49,827 nucleotides of DNA from an uncultured Geobacteraceae bacterium (lineage in GTDB: Bacteria; Desulfobacterota; Desulfuromonadia; Geobacterales; Pseudopelobacteraceae), in assembly GCA_903901875.1 (NCBI GenBank), contig CAIUSO010000015.1:1-49827 (forward strand). Reading direction: 5' to 3'. The notes under the pieces are model-generated. The model was not told where the DNA came from, did not search any database, and saw only the letters and a program-made list of their open reading frames with translations. Below are positions 25,861-36,312 of this stretch, piece after piece. The position numbers and the translations under genes are program-made. Every line of letters begins with the position of its first letter. Position 1 is the stretch's first letter.

Positions 25861-26967
25861 TTAATTCGAACCAAGACTCTTCAGTATCTCCGCAGCAATG
25901 GCATCGAGAGGTGCCACCACATCAACCGAACCGGTGGCGATAGCAGCTTTCGGCATACCAAAAACCACGCATGACGCTTCGTCCTGGGCAATGATGCGTG
26001 CTCCGTTCCGCTTCATGAGGCGTATTCCTACGGAGCCATCGCTCCCCATGCCGGTCATAATCACCCCGGTTGCGCGTCCCTGGTACAGCTGGGCAATGGA
26101 GCGGAACAGGTAATCGACAGCCGGTCTGCAGTTATTCTCGGGGGGGTCAGAGGTAATACGTATAATTTTGGTGGTTCCGTCGGCGGCCATTACTACTTTC
26201 ATCTGCCGCCCCCCTGGCGCGATATAGACGGTGTTCGGCACGACCTTTTCGTCATGCTCGGCCTCCTTGACCAGTAGCGCGCATTTACCGTTAAGTGAAG
26301 CTGCCAGTGATGCGGTAAAAATGGGGGGCATATGCTGAACGATAAATACCGGTACGCCAAGATTGCCCGGCAGACATGGCATCATGGCTGTCAAGGCGTT
26401 CGGCCCGCCGGTGGAAATACCGATGGCTATCGCCTCGGGACGCTGCCCCTTGCCGTGAAAGACGGCCGGAGTTGGAGTGACCGGTGGCGGCACCGGTCGG
26501 GACGGAGGGAGGATCTGAGTGGCAGACGTTGCCGAAATCCCCCCGGAAGTTTTCCCCCGTGCTTTTTGAGTCATGAACGCCTTGAAACGGGGCGCAAGGG
26601 CATCCCTGATGGTAATCATATTTGTTGCAGCATTTCCTTCATCAGGCTTGGTGATAAAATCAAACGCGCCGAGTTCGAACCCCTTCATGGTCAGTTCGCT
26701 CCCCTGCGTCGAATAACTGCTGACCATGATGACTCCTACCGGGAGAGACTCACGCCGAATAGCCTCCAGAAGCTCCAGTCCGTTCATTTCCGGCATTTCC
26801 AGGTCAAGGGTCAGGATATCTGGCTTGAGCGATTTAATGCGCGACAGGGCAATCACTCCGTTGGCAGCCGAACCAACAACTTCCACACCCGGAATGGCGG
26901 CCGCCGCCTCACTCACAACTTTCCGAAACAAAATGGTATCATCAACAACAAGTACTTTCAGTGTCAT
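25861..26967 (-). CDS. cheB: Chemotaxis protein-glutamate methylesterase CheB
   Basis: The 368-residue product removes methyl groups (and deamidates glutamines) on MCPs. An N-terminal REC domain has its phosphorylation site in ILTLDLEMPEMNG. After a Pro/Thr-rich linker comes the methylesterase domain, with catalytic Ser in IAIGISTGGPNAL, His in FIVQHMPP and Asp in MTGMGSDGSVG. It is the last gene of the chemosensory cluster, 12 bases beyond cheW. No CheR methyltransferase gene accompanies it in the window, so the partner enzyme must be encoded elsewhere if this cluster adapts by methylation. Confidence 0.97.
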   Translation of the reverse strand: MTLKVLVVDDTILFRKVVSEAAAAIPGVEVVGSAANGVIALSRIKSLKPDILTLDLEMPEMNGLELLEAIRRESLPVGVIMVSSYSTQGSELTMKGFELGAFDFITKPDEGNAATNMITIRDALAPRFKAFMTQKARGKTSGGISATSATQILPPSRPVPPPVTPTPAVFHGKGQRPEAIAIGISTGGPNALTAMMPCLPGNLGVPVFIVQHMPPIFTASLAASLNGKCALLVKEAEHDEKVVPNTVYIAPGGRQMKVVMAADGTTKIIRITSDPPENNCRPAVDYLFRSIAQLYQGRATGVIMTGMGSDGSVGIRLMKRNGARIIAQDEASCVVFGMPKAAIATGSVDVVAPLDAIAAEILKSLGSN

Positions 26968-26979
26968 GAATACTCCGGC

Positions 26980-27426
26980 CTACTCGTAATTTAGAATAGC
27001 ATCAAGTTCAAGCAGGCCGACCAGTCCGTCGCTGGAGCGATAGACATTTTCGAAAAAATTTCCCTGCAGGGAATTCAGATTGGCAGGAGTCGGCTGAACC
27101 GCTTCCTGATGTATCGGGATAACATCCGCCACCTGGTCTACCAGTAATCCAACCGTCTCCGAGCCGTCATCGACAATAATAATACGGCTTTCATCGCTTT
27201 TCCGGCACGAACCGAGTGCCAGACGGGTCCCAAGGTCAAACACCGTAACAATCCGGCCGCGCAGATTGAGGATGCCGAGCACAAAGCTGGAAGCACGGGG
27301 AACCTCAGTAATATCGGGCACCTTGATTATTTCCTGGATATGGAGTGTGGAAATGCCGAGCAAGGTCGAACCTATGGAAAACGTGACCGCCAGCGGAATA
27401 TCTTCAAGATCATCAATTTCTTGCAT
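26980..27426 (-). CDS. cheW: Chemotaxis coupling protein CheW
   Basis: The 148-residue product is a single CheW domain (LLGISTLHIQEIIKVPDITE, FVLGILNLRGRIVTVFDLG, VGLLVDQVADVI). It links MCP tips to CheA in the cytoplasmic array. An AAAAGGAG site lies about 10 bases before the ATG. It sits between the heme MCP gene and cheB in the same transcription unit. CheA of this cluster also carries two CheW-type domains of its own. Confidence 0.95.
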   Translation of the reverse strand: MQEIDDLEDIPLAVTFSIGSTLLGISTLHIQEIIKVPDITEVPRASSFVLGILNLRGRIVTVFDLGTRLALGSCRKSDESRIIIVDDGSETVGLLVDQVADVIPIHQEAVQPTPANLNSLQGNFFENVYRSSDGLVGLLELDAILNYE

Positions 27427-27441
27427 GCTATAGGACTCCTT

Positions 27442-29049
27442 TTAACTGAGCTTGTACTGATCCGCCAACCGTTGAAGGTGGTCGGACAGTTTAATCAAGT
27501 CTTCAGCATTACTTAATACCTGGGAACTGTTTGCGGAAATTTCTTTGACGGAATTGTTTACTTCGGAAACCTCCTCAGCAATCGACCCCGCTACGCCCGA
27601 AGTCTGGGCAACATTCTGATTTACCTCTTTCATGCCGTAGGCAGCCTGGGAAATATTAGAGGCAATATCCCGTGCTACGGCGGACTGCTCGTCAATTGCA
27701 ACGGCGGTAGTGGCAATGATTTCGTTGACTTCATGAATGATCTCGGCAATGGCACCAATCTCTTCCACTGTTTCACCCGTTGATATCTGGATGTTTTCAA
27801 TCCGCTCACGGATGCCCTCCGTGGCGGCTGCAGTCTGTTTGGCAAGCTCCTTGATCTCGCTGGCAACAACGGTGAAGCCTTTTCCGGCCGCGCCCGCCCG
27901 GGCTGCTTCGATGGTAGCATTGAGTGCCAACAGGTTGGTCTGGGCCGAAATGGCAGCGATGGTTTCCGTTACCTTGTCTATTTCCCGTGCCGCCTTGCCG
28001 AGCGCGATGACCTGTTCCGATACTCTGCCGGTACGTTCCACCGCCTGGCTGGAAATAGTGCGGGCCGTGCCTGAACTTCTGGCAACATCGTCGATGGTTG
28101 AGGTCATCTCTTCGGTAGCTGCCGCCACCATATTGATATTGGCCGTCGCTTGATGCATGGCGGCTGCAACCGTTGCCATACTGACGCTCATCTCTTCCGT
28201 GGCGGCGGCCACACCTTGACACTTAACCGCAGACCGCTCGGCACTTCCGGTCATTGCCTGGGAAATACCCTGAAAATAATCTGCCGCCGACGTTATGGTA
28301 TGAGCACCGGCGGAAATCCCGGAGAACATTGTCCGGAGGCCGGCACTCATCTTGTTGATATCTTGAGACAACAGGCCGATTTCGTCCGAACGGGAACTCT
28401 CGATGGTTGTGGTCAAATCTCCATCGGCAATAATCTCCACGTGCCTACAAATAGCCTTGATTGGCGAGACAACATTTTTTCTGATAAAGAAAAAAAGCAC
28501 CAGAAGAATTACCAGGAAAAAGAAAGCCCCGACTCCGGATATGGTTGCCATCATCCTGAAGAGTGCGTTCCGTTCCTTATCCAGCGAAGTGGTCATCAGC
28601 AACGCACCGTTGAAGCGGTTCTTGGCGTCATGACACCCTTTGCACTGCTCTTCATTTACCAGCGGAAGTGCCAGGGTGAGCAGATGCTTACCATCTGCTT
28701 CACTAGTAAACTCCATCGGTTCACCCGCAGCCAGTGCTGTGGCAACTACCTCGTTTTTGCTGTTTTTGCTCCATTCAATCGCTTCAGAATTAAAAATCCG
28801 GATATCGGTAACATTACTGTTAGCCTTTATTTCACTCAGGTAGCCGCTAATATCCTTCAAATCACCTTTCACCATCTGACGGAGGATGTCATGCTTGACC
28901 GCACTGACAAGCTGGCGCGAATTACTCTTCTGCTGGTTCAGCGACGAGCCGTACATCAGATTGAGACAGACGCCTCCCATTACAGCAAAACTGACCGTCA
29001 GGGTTATTCCGATAATAGCAAGCACTCTCAGGGTAAGATTTGATTTCAT
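27442..29049 (-). CDS. Methyl-accepting chemotaxis protein with c-type heme sensor domain
   Basis: The product is 535 residues. Transmembrane segments lie at about residues 8-30 and 165-190. The ~130-residue periplasmic domain between them contains CKGCH at 136-140, a CXXCH heme c attachment motif, within [19 protein letters not shown]. This fits the heme-PAS-type MCP sensors known from Geobacter, which sense redox or small gaseous ligands. A HAMP domain follows, then the signalling hairpin with [20 protein letters not shown]. Its signalling part is clearly more diverged than those of the other cluster MCPs (for example [19 protein letters not shown]). There is no C-terminal CheR/CheB tether pentapeptide. 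Heme attachment needs the cytochrome c maturation system, not seen here. Confidence 0.92.
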   Translation of the reverse strand: MKSNLTLRVLAIIGITLTVSFAVMGGVCLNLMYGSSLNQQKSNSRQLVSAVKHDILRQMVKGDLKDISGYLSEIKANSNVTDIRIFNSEAIEWSKNSKNEVVATALAAGEPMEFTSEADGKHLLTLALPLVNEEQCKGCHDAKNRFNGALLMTTSLDKERNALFRMMATISGVGAFFFLVILLVLFFFIRKNVVSPIKAICRHVEIIADGDLTTTIESSRSDEIGLLSQDINKMSAGLRTMFSGISAGAHTITSAADYFQGISQAMTGSAERSAVKCQGVAAATEEMSVSMATVAAAMHQATANINMVAAATEEMTSTIDDVARSSGTARTISSQAVERTGRVSEQVIALGKAAREIDKVTETIAAISAQTNLLALNATIEAARAGAAGKGFTVVASEIKELAKQTAAATEGIRERIENIQISTGETVEEIGAIAEIIHEVNEIIATTAVAIDEQSAVARDIASNISQAAYGMKEVNQNVAQTSGVAGSIAEEVSEVNNSVKEISANSSQVLSNAEDLIKLSDHLQRLADQYKLS

Positions 29050-29088
29050 TTACTTCCTTTACTTCCTTTTATTTTAAATAATTTAATA

Positions 29089-31188
29089 TTATATCTTAAA
29101 GCGTTCACTCATCTCTTTCAGCTGTTCTGCGAGCTTGGCCAGATCTTCAGCACTCTCAAGCACCTGGACACTCCCTTTGGAAATCTCCTGCACTGAACTG
29201 TTGGTACCGGCGATGTCACTGGCAATAGTATCAGCTACTCCTGAGGTTTGGGCGACATTCTGGTTTACCTCCTGCATGCCGTGGGCTGCCTGGGCGATGT
29301 TGGTGGCGATCTCCTGCATCACCGATGCCTGTTGCTCAATGGCGACCGCCGTGGTGCTGATAATGCCGTTGACCTCCTGGATTACCCGTGAGATTTTTTC
29401 AATCTCCTCCACGGTCTCAGCGGTGGAACTCTGGATATTGTCGATCTTGTCCCTGATTCCCTCGGTTGCTGCGGCGGTCTGCTGGGCCAACTCCTTGATC
29501 TCGGTGGCTACCACAGTGAATCCCTTACCGGCGGCACCGGCACGGGCCGCCTCGATGGTGGCATTCAGCGCCAGCAGGTTGGTCTGAGCCGAAATTGCGG
29601 TAATGGTTTCAGTTACTTTATTAATTTCCCTCGCAGCTCTTCCCAGAGCGGTAATCTGCTGGGTTACCTTGTCCGCCTGAAGAACCGCCTGACCGGTAAT
29701 GGTACGGGCCAGATCGGAATTTTTGGCAACATCGGCAATGGTCACGGTCATCTCTTCGGTGGCACTGGCGACGGTGTTGACGTTGGCCGTTGCCTCTTCC
29801 ATGGCCACCGACACCGACATCATATTGGCACTCATCTCTTCAGCGGCGGCCGCTACCCCCTGCGTGCGCGATGCCGAGGTGTCGGCACTGGAGGTGAGAT
29901 GCCGGGACACTGCGGAGAGTTCTGTTGCCGATGAAGAGATCGTTTGCACTCCACCGGAGAGTTCAGTAAACATCGTTCGCAAATTCTCAACCATATTTTT
30001 CATGGCGGTCATGAGGCGACCTATTTCGTCCTCTGACGTTGTCGCAATTGTGACGGTCAGATCTCCTGCTGCAATACAGTTAGCCATCAGCACCGCATCA
30101 TTAAGCGGTTTCGTCACTATCCGCCTGGTCATCGTGATGAATGACAACACCAGGAGCGAAACAACAAAAAAAGTAGCACCGAATAAGGAGTTACGCAGGA
30201 AGTTACCTTCGTTGTTCAATTCATCCAGTGACGCACCAACACAAATCAGCCAGTTCCACTCTTTGAGGGGACGGAAAACAACCATTTTTTCCCGTGCAGA
30301 TGTTTCGCCCAGCTCCTTATTGACCCAGGGATAGCGAATGGTGCCCTCTTTTTGTTTCAGCATTTCACGTATAAATTCATGTCCTTCGGAGTCCTTTGCG
30401 TCCGATACGTTGGCCCCCTCTTTGGCCGGGTGAATTTGAAGCTTACCGTTGTCTTTACCTTCCCGGGCGTCAAGTGCGTAAATATAGCCGCTCTTACCCA
30501 CCTTGACCGAACGGATCTTCTCTTTCAGTACTTTGAGCCCGTCGGTAAAGTCCAGTCCGATAAAAAATACGGCAACAACCTTACCGCTGCCATCCTTGAT
30601 CGGAAGATATTTGGTCATGTAATCCTTGCCAAATAGAGTGGCTTTACCGACAAATTCGTCACCTTTCAGGAGTCCCGGATATGCGGGATGTGCCCGGTCC
30701 AGTGCCGTGCCGACCGCACGACTGCCATCCTCCTTTTTAAGTGAGGTCGCGATTCGGATAAAATCGTCGCCGGTGCGGACAAAGACCGTACCGACCGCCT
30801 TGGTGGTGGCGGTAAAAGCATCAACATATTCGGTGTTAAGATTTATGGTCGTCGCACCGAATTTAAGGAGAGGGGTCTGCTTGTCACCGATCAAAACCGC
30901 CGTTTTAGCATTGATTGACAGTGAACCGTGGAAATAGGTACGGAATACGGCAGCCATTTTATCGGCACTGTCTACCAGAGAGCTATGGTATGAAGACAAG
31001 GTACTAACCAGCAATGTCGCCTGTTGCGCCAGATCGTTTTCAACCCGCTGATTCAGGCGTTTTGACATGACCATGGAAATGCTTACGGAAAACAGACCCA
31101 TTACAATTACGACGGTTACCGCCAGAAACAGGGAAAGTTTGCTGCCAATGGATAGCTTTGCCAAATTAATACTGCGCAGTATATTCAA
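29089..31188 (-). CDS. Methyl-accepting chemotaxis protein with Cache sensor domain
   Basis: The product is 699 residues. A TM segment at about 15-40 is followed by a ~280-residue periplasmic Cache_3-Cache_2-type domain ([54 protein letters not shown]), a second TM near 335-355, HAMP, and the signalling domain. Such domains bind small organic ligands such as carboxylates. The start codon is TTG at 31188 with AAGGAG 8 bases upstream; the nearby ATG is in another frame. The signalling half is almost identical to those of the MCPs ending at 31222 and 36313, which points to recent duplication or gene conversion. Confidence 0.93.
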   Translation of the reverse strand: MNILRSINLAKLSIGSKLSLFLAVTVVIVMGLFSVSISMVMSKRLNQRVENDLAQQATLLVSTLSSYHSSLVDSADKMAAVFRTYFHGSLSINAKTAVLIGDKQTPLLKFGATTINLNTEYVDAFTATTKAVGTVFVRTGDDFIRIATSLKKEDGSRAVGTALDRAHPAYPGLLKGDEFVGKATLFGKDYMTKYLPIKDGSGKVVAVFFIGLDFTDGLKVLKEKIRSVKVGKSGYIYALDAREGKDNGKLQIHPAKEGANVSDAKDSEGHEFIREMLKQKEGTIRYPWVNKELGETSAREKMVVFRPLKEWNWLICVGASLDELNNEGNFLRNSLFGATFFVVSLLVLSFITMTRRIVTKPLNDAVLMANCIAAGDLTVTIATTSEDEIGRLMTAMKNMVENLRTMFTELSGGVQTISSSATELSAVSRHLTSSADTSASRTQGVAAAAEEMSANMMSVSVAMEEATANVNTVASATEEMTVTIADVAKNSDLARTITGQAVLQADKVTQQITALGRAAREINKVTETITAISAQTNLLALNATIEAARAGAAGKGFTVVATEIKELAQQTAAATEGIRDKIDNIQSSTAETVEEIEKISRVIQEVNGIISTTAVAIEQQASVMQEIATNIAQAAHGMQEVNQNVAQTSGVADTIASDIAGTNSSVQEISKGSVQVLESAEDLAKLAEQLKEMSERFKI

Positions 31189-31221
31189 TGTTCATCTCCT
31201 TTTGACCGTTTGATTTTAAAG

Positions 31222-32913
31222 TTACACTTTGAACCGTTCACTCATCTCTTTCAGTTGCTCGGCGAGCTTGGCCAGATCTTCAGCACTCTCAAGAACCTGG
31301 GCACTGCCGCTGGAAATTTCTTTCACCGAGTTGCTGGTGCCGGCGATATCACTGGCGATGGTGTCGGCAACGCCGGCGGTCTGTGCCACGTTCTGGTTCA
31401 CCTCCTGCATACCATGGGCCGCCTGGGCGATATTGGTGGCGATCTCCTGCATCACCGATGCCTGCTGCTCAATGGCGACCGCCGTGGTGCCGATGATGCC
31501 GTTGACCTCCTGGATGACCCGTGAGATTTTTTCAATCTCCTCCACGGTCTCGGCGGTTGAACTCTGGATATTGTCGATCTTGTCCCTGATCCCCTCGGTT
31601 GCTGCGGCTGTCTGCTGGGCAAGTTCCTTGATCTCGGTGGCGACCACGGTAAACCCCTTGCCGGCGGCACCGGCGCGGGCCGCCTCAATGGTGGCGTTCA
31701 GTGCCAGCAGGTTGGTCTGTGCCGAAATTGCGGTGATGGTCTCGGTCACCTTATTTATTTCGTGGGCCGCCCTTCCTAACGCGGTGATCTGCTGGGTTAC
31801 CTTGTCCGCCTGCAAAACCGCCTGGCCGGTGATGGTACGGGCCAGGTCCGAGTTTTTGGCAACATCGGCGATAGTCACGGTCATCTCTTCGGTGGCACTG
31901 GCGACGGTATTGACATTGGCCGTTGCCTCTTCCATGGCCACCGACACAGACATCATGTTGGCACTCATCTCTTCGGCGGCCGCCGCGACACCGTGGGTGC
32001 GGGACGATGAGCTGTCGGCACTGGAGGTCAGTTGCCGCGAAACGGCGGAAAGTTCTGTTGCCGAAGAGGAGATGGTCTGGACGCCACCGGTAAATCCGGT
32101 TATGAGGGAGGCGAATGAATCAGCCATGCTGTTGAACGCCACACCGATGGTTCCAAGCTCGTCCTTTGAATTGATGGTTACCCGTCCAGTAAGATCGCCA
32201 TTGGCCATATTGCCGCTCACTTCAATGAGATTGCGGGCAGCTGCGGTTATCGAGCGGGTTATCAGAAAGCCAATGAACAGTGAGAGCAGAAGGGAAACCG
32301 CCATGATACTGATGATGTACCAGATGGATGCGTGATAGCTGCCGAGCGCATCTTCGTGGGATTTCTTCGCCAGAGTCTTCTCGTTTTCAAAAAGTTTCAG
32401 TGCCGCTTCGTTGGCGGCGGTAAAGAGCGGATTGGTTTTGGTAACCGTTATCTGCGTCGCAAGGTGGAAATTTCCGGCCAGGATCGCCTCCCGGGTCGGC
32501 AGCAACCCCTCCTTGACAAAGAGCGTGCGCTTTTCGGTAAAGTCAGCTGCCAGTTTTTTCTCCTCTGCGCTCAGCTCTCCGCTGGTGTACTCTTTCCAGA
32601 TGGCGGTAATTTCTTCAATGTTTTTCATTACCAGGTCGGTATGAACTGTCACGGCATGATCATGCAGCTTTACGACATCACCGTCTTTGGGATCATGCTG
32701 AAGGGAAAGCAACAGCTGAATCCGGTTGTCCCGCATGAGCCCCATTATCTGACTCAGTTGGACAACATTTGACAGGTTCTCCTTGTATAATGTTTCAATT
32801 TCCTGACTACTTCCTTTCAGGCCAACCAAGCCGATGCCCCCGACTATTGCCACGGAAAGAAATCCGATCAACGCAATGAGAAAAATTTTGATTTTAATAC
32901 TGGTATCCTTCAT
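31222..32913 (-). CDS. Methyl-accepting chemotaxis protein with four-helix-bundle sensor
   Basis: The product is 563 residues from ATG 32913; AGGAGG lies 6 bases upstream, so I prefer it to the ATG at 32928. The N-terminal TM ([20 protein letters not shown]) is followed by a ~150-residue helical periplasmic domain of the 4HB_MCP type ([33 protein letters not shown]). A second TM, HAMP and signalling hairpin follow. The helical sensor may bind a ligand directly or a periplasmic binding protein. The signalling domain differs from that of the 36313-38013 MCP at only a handful of residues. Confidence 0.93.
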   Translation of the reverse strand: MKDTSIKIKIFLIALIGFLSVAIVGGIGLVGLKGSSQEIETLYKENLSNVVQLSQIMGLMRDNRIQLLLSLQHDPKDGDVVKLHDHAVTVHTDLVMKNIEEITAIWKEYTSGELSAEEKKLAADFTEKRTLFVKEGLLPTREAILAGNFHLATQITVTKTNPLFTAANEAALKLFENEKTLAKKSHEDALGSYHASIWYIISIMAVSLLLSLFIGFLITRSITAAARNLIEVSGNMANGDLTGRVTINSKDELGTIGVAFNSMADSFASLITGFTGGVQTISSSATELSAVSRQLTSSADSSSSRTHGVAAAAEEMSANMMSVSVAMEEATANVNTVASATEEMTVTIADVAKNSDLARTITGQAVLQADKVTQQITALGRAAHEINKVTETITAISAQTNLLALNATIEAARAGAAGKGFTVVATEIKELAQQTAAATEGIRDKIDNIQSSTAETVEEIEKISRVIQEVNGIIGTTAVAIEQQASVMQEIATNIAQAAHGMQEVNQNVAQTAGVADTIASDIAGTSNSVKEISSGSAQVLESAEDLAKLAEQLKEMSERFKV

Positions 32914-32966
32914 ACGTTTCCTCCTCATAAATGAAGTGTTACTGGAATTTTGAATGCAAAACTGAA

Positions 32967-35465
32967 TTACAATTTGAATCGTTCGCTCAACTTTTTCAAT
33001 TGTTCAGCAAGACGAGTCAGACCATCGGCACTGCGCAATACCTTGGCACTGCCACTGGTAATGTCTCCGACCGATGAGTTGGTCTCGGAAATGTCTGAGG
33101 CGATTGTTACGGCGACGTTTGAAGTCTGGGCGACATTATGATTGACCTCCTGCATGCCGTGCGCCGCCTGGGAAATATTGGTGGCGATTTCCTGCGTTAC
33201 CGAGGACTGTTGCTCAATGGCCAATGCGGTGGTGGTAATTATGTCGTTTACCTTCCTGATGATTGCGGAGATTGCTTCAATATCTTCTACCGTTTCCGTT
33301 GTAGATGCCTGAATATTGCCGATCTTGTCCCTGATCCCCTCGGTAGCTGCAGCGGTCTGCTGGGCAAGCTCCTTGATTTCACCCGCCACAACGGTGAACC
33401 CTTTGCCGGCAGCTCCGGCGCGAGCCGCCTCGATAGTGGCATTCAAGGCCAGCAGGTTGGTCTGTGCGGAAATGGCTGCGATGGTCTCGGTCACCCTGCC
33501 GATCTCTCTGGCGGCGCGGCCCAGAGCCGTAACCTTACCGGTAACCAGGCCGGCCTGTGCAACCGCCTGATTGGCGATTGCCCGGGCATGATCCGAGCTT
33601 TTCACAACATCACAAATAGTTGCCGTCATCTCTTCGGTCGCAGTGGCGACCGTGTTGATACTGGCAGTTGCCTGCTCCATTGCGAGCGATACAGACATCA
33701 TGTTGGCACTCATCTGTTCGGTCGCTGCCGCAACACCCTGTGTGCGTGACGAAGCCTGCTCGGAAGCGGCCGATGTCTGTTTGGAGAGCAAAGACAGCTC
33801 CGTTGAAGCAGAAAACAGTGTCTGGATACCACCGTTCAGCTCGGTAAACATAAGGCGAAGATTTTTGACCATTTTCCCGACCGATGCCTGAACGATGCCG
33901 ATTTCATCCGTAGAGCCTGTATGCATCTCGCAGCGAAGATCTCCGTTGGCCACCTGTTCGGTAATACCCACCAACTCGGTAAGGGGCTTGGCAATCGAAC
34001 GGTAAATCCAGAACCCGAAGAAAAGACCAAAGAGTACGGCACATCCCCCTAGTATGGCAATGGCGGTAATACTGAGTCTCACCAGCCTGTTCACGGAAAT
34101 AATGGCTTCTGCCTGCTCACCGGAGGCCGATGAGATCGTTTCACGCCCCTTCTCTGCCTGTTTGATGACAATTTCACGTAACATCTGCATGGTAGAGCGG
34201 GTTTTTTCGGTCATGGTAATGCTGTTGTTCAGCTTGGCAATTATGCCGTTATCGGCAAGTATCGCGGCTTTGATTTCATGTAGTGCCCCGGAGATGGAAC
34301 GGAGCGTTTTCTCCTCATTTTTAGCACCCGCTTTCTGCAGGAAAAGTCCCAGATTTTTAGTGACCAGCTCGATCCGATCAAATGTTTTCCGGATATCCTG
34401 GCCGGTCGAGGCCAACTCCTTGACGCTGTCCATATTGAACAATCTGGCCGTCTGTCCTTCCACTGCAAGACCTTGGGCCAAGAGCTCGGCATTAAGGGTC
34501 AGAATGGCATTTGCCGAATTAGATTGGGCATACGCGGTGCTCTGTCTGTTCACTTCGTAGTTGTAGGTTTCAGACAGCAGACCGGAATCCTGCTCCGTAG
34601 CTAGAATAACCCCTGACAAGCGTTCGCTCATCTCCCGTGATGCGGCATCAAAGGTACTTTTTCTCTCTTCCGTCGGCTGCTCGAACATCGCCAGTTGAGC
34701 CTTCTGTACCTCGTCAAGCTTACTGGAAAGCTTCCGTATATCATCCTCGCTAATCGCTTTTGAACTCTTGAGGAAATCATTTTGCTGGATTCGGCTCAGA
34801 GCGGTTGATGCCTTCCCTCTCGATACAATGACCTGTTTTCTGCCGGTGGCACGCAACATTTCCACGAATGAGAGCTGCAGATCCTTCAGGGCGGCACTGA
34901 AACTTTCAACTTTCCGGACGGTTCCGCTAATGTCCTTGGTCTTCTCAAATGAACTTGAGAAGGTGGCGTTTTTGCCCGTCTGGAGCAGTTTTATTTTTGA
35001 ATCGAGATCTTTCAGCTGTTTAATGGCATTATTCAGTTTTTGGGTAAGATCTCCACCAACCTTTTCCGCTTCGGTAGCGGATTTGATCCTCCCCTCGATA
35101 ATACCGAACAGTTGGGTTGCCGTATCGCTCAATTCTCTGTAGGTATCCTGGGCCTCCCCCCCCTTAAGCTCTTTGATTTTTTCCTCAATATTCTTTACCT
35201 CTGCCAGGCTCTTCTCCGCCTCACTCCGATACGTCTGATAATCCTTGTTGTCTGTGGCAAAACCAACTTTTACCAGATCTGCTGTTACGACCTGAACAGC
35301 CCGTTGAAAGTCGAGAGTCGTGGTCTGGAAGGGGGTGCTTCGCTCGGTCAGATAGGAGAGCTTCCCTTTGACAAACCATAAACCGATAATGCTGGTTATG
35401 CTCACCGCAGCAATCATGGCGATAACGGTGGTGAGGTTTAGAATGAGCTTGGTTTTGATTTTCAT
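32967..35465 (-). CDS. Methyl-accepting chemotaxis protein with long helical sensor domain
   Basis: The product is 832 residues. TM1 lies at about residues 10-35. The periplasmic region is very long (~420 residues), almost entirely helical and rich in K/E/Q/S ([36 protein letters not shown]), probably stacked helical bundles. TM2 ([20 protein letters not shown]) is followed by HAMP and the signalling domain. The signalling part is related to, but more diverged than, the near-identical trio in this cluster (for example [19 protein letters not shown]). The sensor family is not one I can name; the size suggests binding of a large ligand or a protein partner. Confidence 0.92.
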   Translation of the reverse strand: MKIKTKLILNLTTVIAMIAAVSITSIIGLWFVKGKLSYLTERSTPFQTTTLDFQRAVQVVTADLVKVGFATDNKDYQTYRSEAEKSLAEVKNIEEKIKELKGGEAQDTYRELSDTATQLFGIIEGRIKSATEAEKVGGDLTQKLNNAIKQLKDLDSKIKLLQTGKNATFSSSFEKTKDISGTVRKVESFSAALKDLQLSFVEMLRATGRKQVIVSRGKASTALSRIQQNDFLKSSKAISEDDIRKLSSKLDEVQKAQLAMFEQPTEERKSTFDAASREMSERLSGVILATEQDSGLLSETYNYEVNRQSTAYAQSNSANAILTLNAELLAQGLAVEGQTARLFNMDSVKELASTGQDIRKTFDRIELVTKNLGLFLQKAGAKNEEKTLRSISGALHEIKAAILADNGIIAKLNNSITMTEKTRSTMQMLREIVIKQAEKGRETISSASGEQAEAIISVNRLVRLSITAIAILGGCAVLFGLFFGFWIYRSIAKPLTELVGITEQVANGDLRCEMHTGSTDEIGIVQASVGKMVKNLRLMFTELNGGIQTLFSASTELSLLSKQTSAASEQASSRTQGVAAATEQMSANMMSVSLAMEQATASINTVATATEEMTATICDVVKSSDHARAIANQAVAQAGLVTGKVTALGRAAREIGRVTETIAAISAQTNLLALNATIEAARAGAAGKGFTVVAGEIKELAQQTAAATEGIRDKIGNIQASTTETVEDIEAISAIIRKVNDIITTTALAIEQQSSVTQEIATNISQAAHGMQEVNHNVAQTSNVAVTIASDISETNSSVGDITSGSAKVLRSADGLTRLAEQLKKLSERFKL

Positions 35466-35500
35466 GGGCTCTCCGGCCTCGTTATTAAAAGATTGCTCTC

Positions 35501-36253
35501 TTACTGCTTTATCAGCCCTTTACCAGAACCAGCAATGAAATCAATCAGCTTCTGAACTTTGGCCGATGGTTTTCCTTTGGTAATGAGCAGGATCGGGCTG
35601 GTGATGGCCGGAATCTGCGGCAGGTTTACTGTGCTGTCGGTAATCGAATAGGGGTCTATGCCGATAGCCCCGGGGGTATTGGCAACACTCTCCTTGATGC
35701 TTTTATAATCGGTGGCATCAAGGGCGTCCTTGGCAACCGCTTCTCCATCGAGCACTTCTTTGATGAACTGGGCATTCTGACCTGGTGTATTCTTACCCCA
35801 AACAACGATAATGTCACCGTCAGCACCGCCGACCTCTTTCCAGTTGCCGATTTTACCGGTAAAAATACCCTTGATCTGATCTTTTGTCAGGGCAGCGACT
35901 TTTACTGCGGGGTGGGTCATTATCATAGTTCGACTGGTTGCAACGGTCATGACCGCCAGTGTCCCTTTGTCAACGACAACCCCTTCCTTGGCAGCCCCCG
36001 CGATCATTCCATCAAGCGGCACGGCTCCGGTGGCAATATCGAGATTTCCCCGTGCCAGTCCGGCCAACCCTTTGGCGGGGGAGCTCTGGATGATACTGAC
36101 CTGGTCGCCAGAAGCTTTCTGGTAGGCGTCTTTTACCCGGGAAAACACACCGGCAATGGAAGCACCGCCGCCGCCCACCTTGATTTCGTCAGCACTACAG
36201 ACTGTTACGGAAACACACCCCAAAATCAACGCTCCAAAGACTCTCTTTTTCAT
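35501..36253 (-). CDS. PstS-like periplasmic substrate-binding protein
   Basis: The product is about 250 residues from ATG 36253, with AGGGAGA 5 bases upstream; this start places a clear signal peptide ([21 protein letters not shown]) at the N-terminus. The mature protein has the PBP-like (phosphate/oxyanion) fold: [57 protein letters not shown] and an IGIDPYSI segment. No ABC permease or ATPase genes are nearby. It lies between two MCP genes in one transcription unit, so it more likely presents a ligand, perhaps an oxyanion, to an MCP than feeds a transporter. Confidence 0.9.
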   Translation of the reverse strand: MKKRVFGALILGCVSVTVCSADEIKVGGGGASIAGVFSRVKDAYQKASGDQVSIIQSSPAKGLAGLARGNLDIATGAVPLDGMIAGAAKEGVVVDKGTLAVMTVATSRTMIMTHPAVKVAALTKDQIKGIFTGKIGNWKEVGGADGDIIVVWGKNTPGQNAQFIKEVLDGEAVAKDALDATDYKSIKESVANTPGAIGIDPYSITDSTVNLPQIPAITSPILLITKGKPSAKVQKLIDFIAGSGKGLIKQ

Positions 36254-36312
36254 GCCCGTCTCCCTTTTCTTTGATCTGTTTTTCACAGTAATAGCAGTAA
36301 TGTGCTGATTTG

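Noticed and set aside
28150..29043. 297-codon plus-strand frame opposite the heme MCP
   Set aside because: Antisense shadow with no recognisable features; the minus-strand MCP is unambiguous.
31229..32335. 368-codon plus-strand frame opposite an MCP gene
   Set aside because: The same kind of frame appears opposite the other MCPs because their DNA is nearly identical; the sequence is Ala/Ser/Thr-rich and without domains.
35501..36253. Part of a Pst phosphate ABC transporter operon
   Set aside because: No pstC, pstA, pstB or phoU genes flank it; both neighbours are MCP genes.
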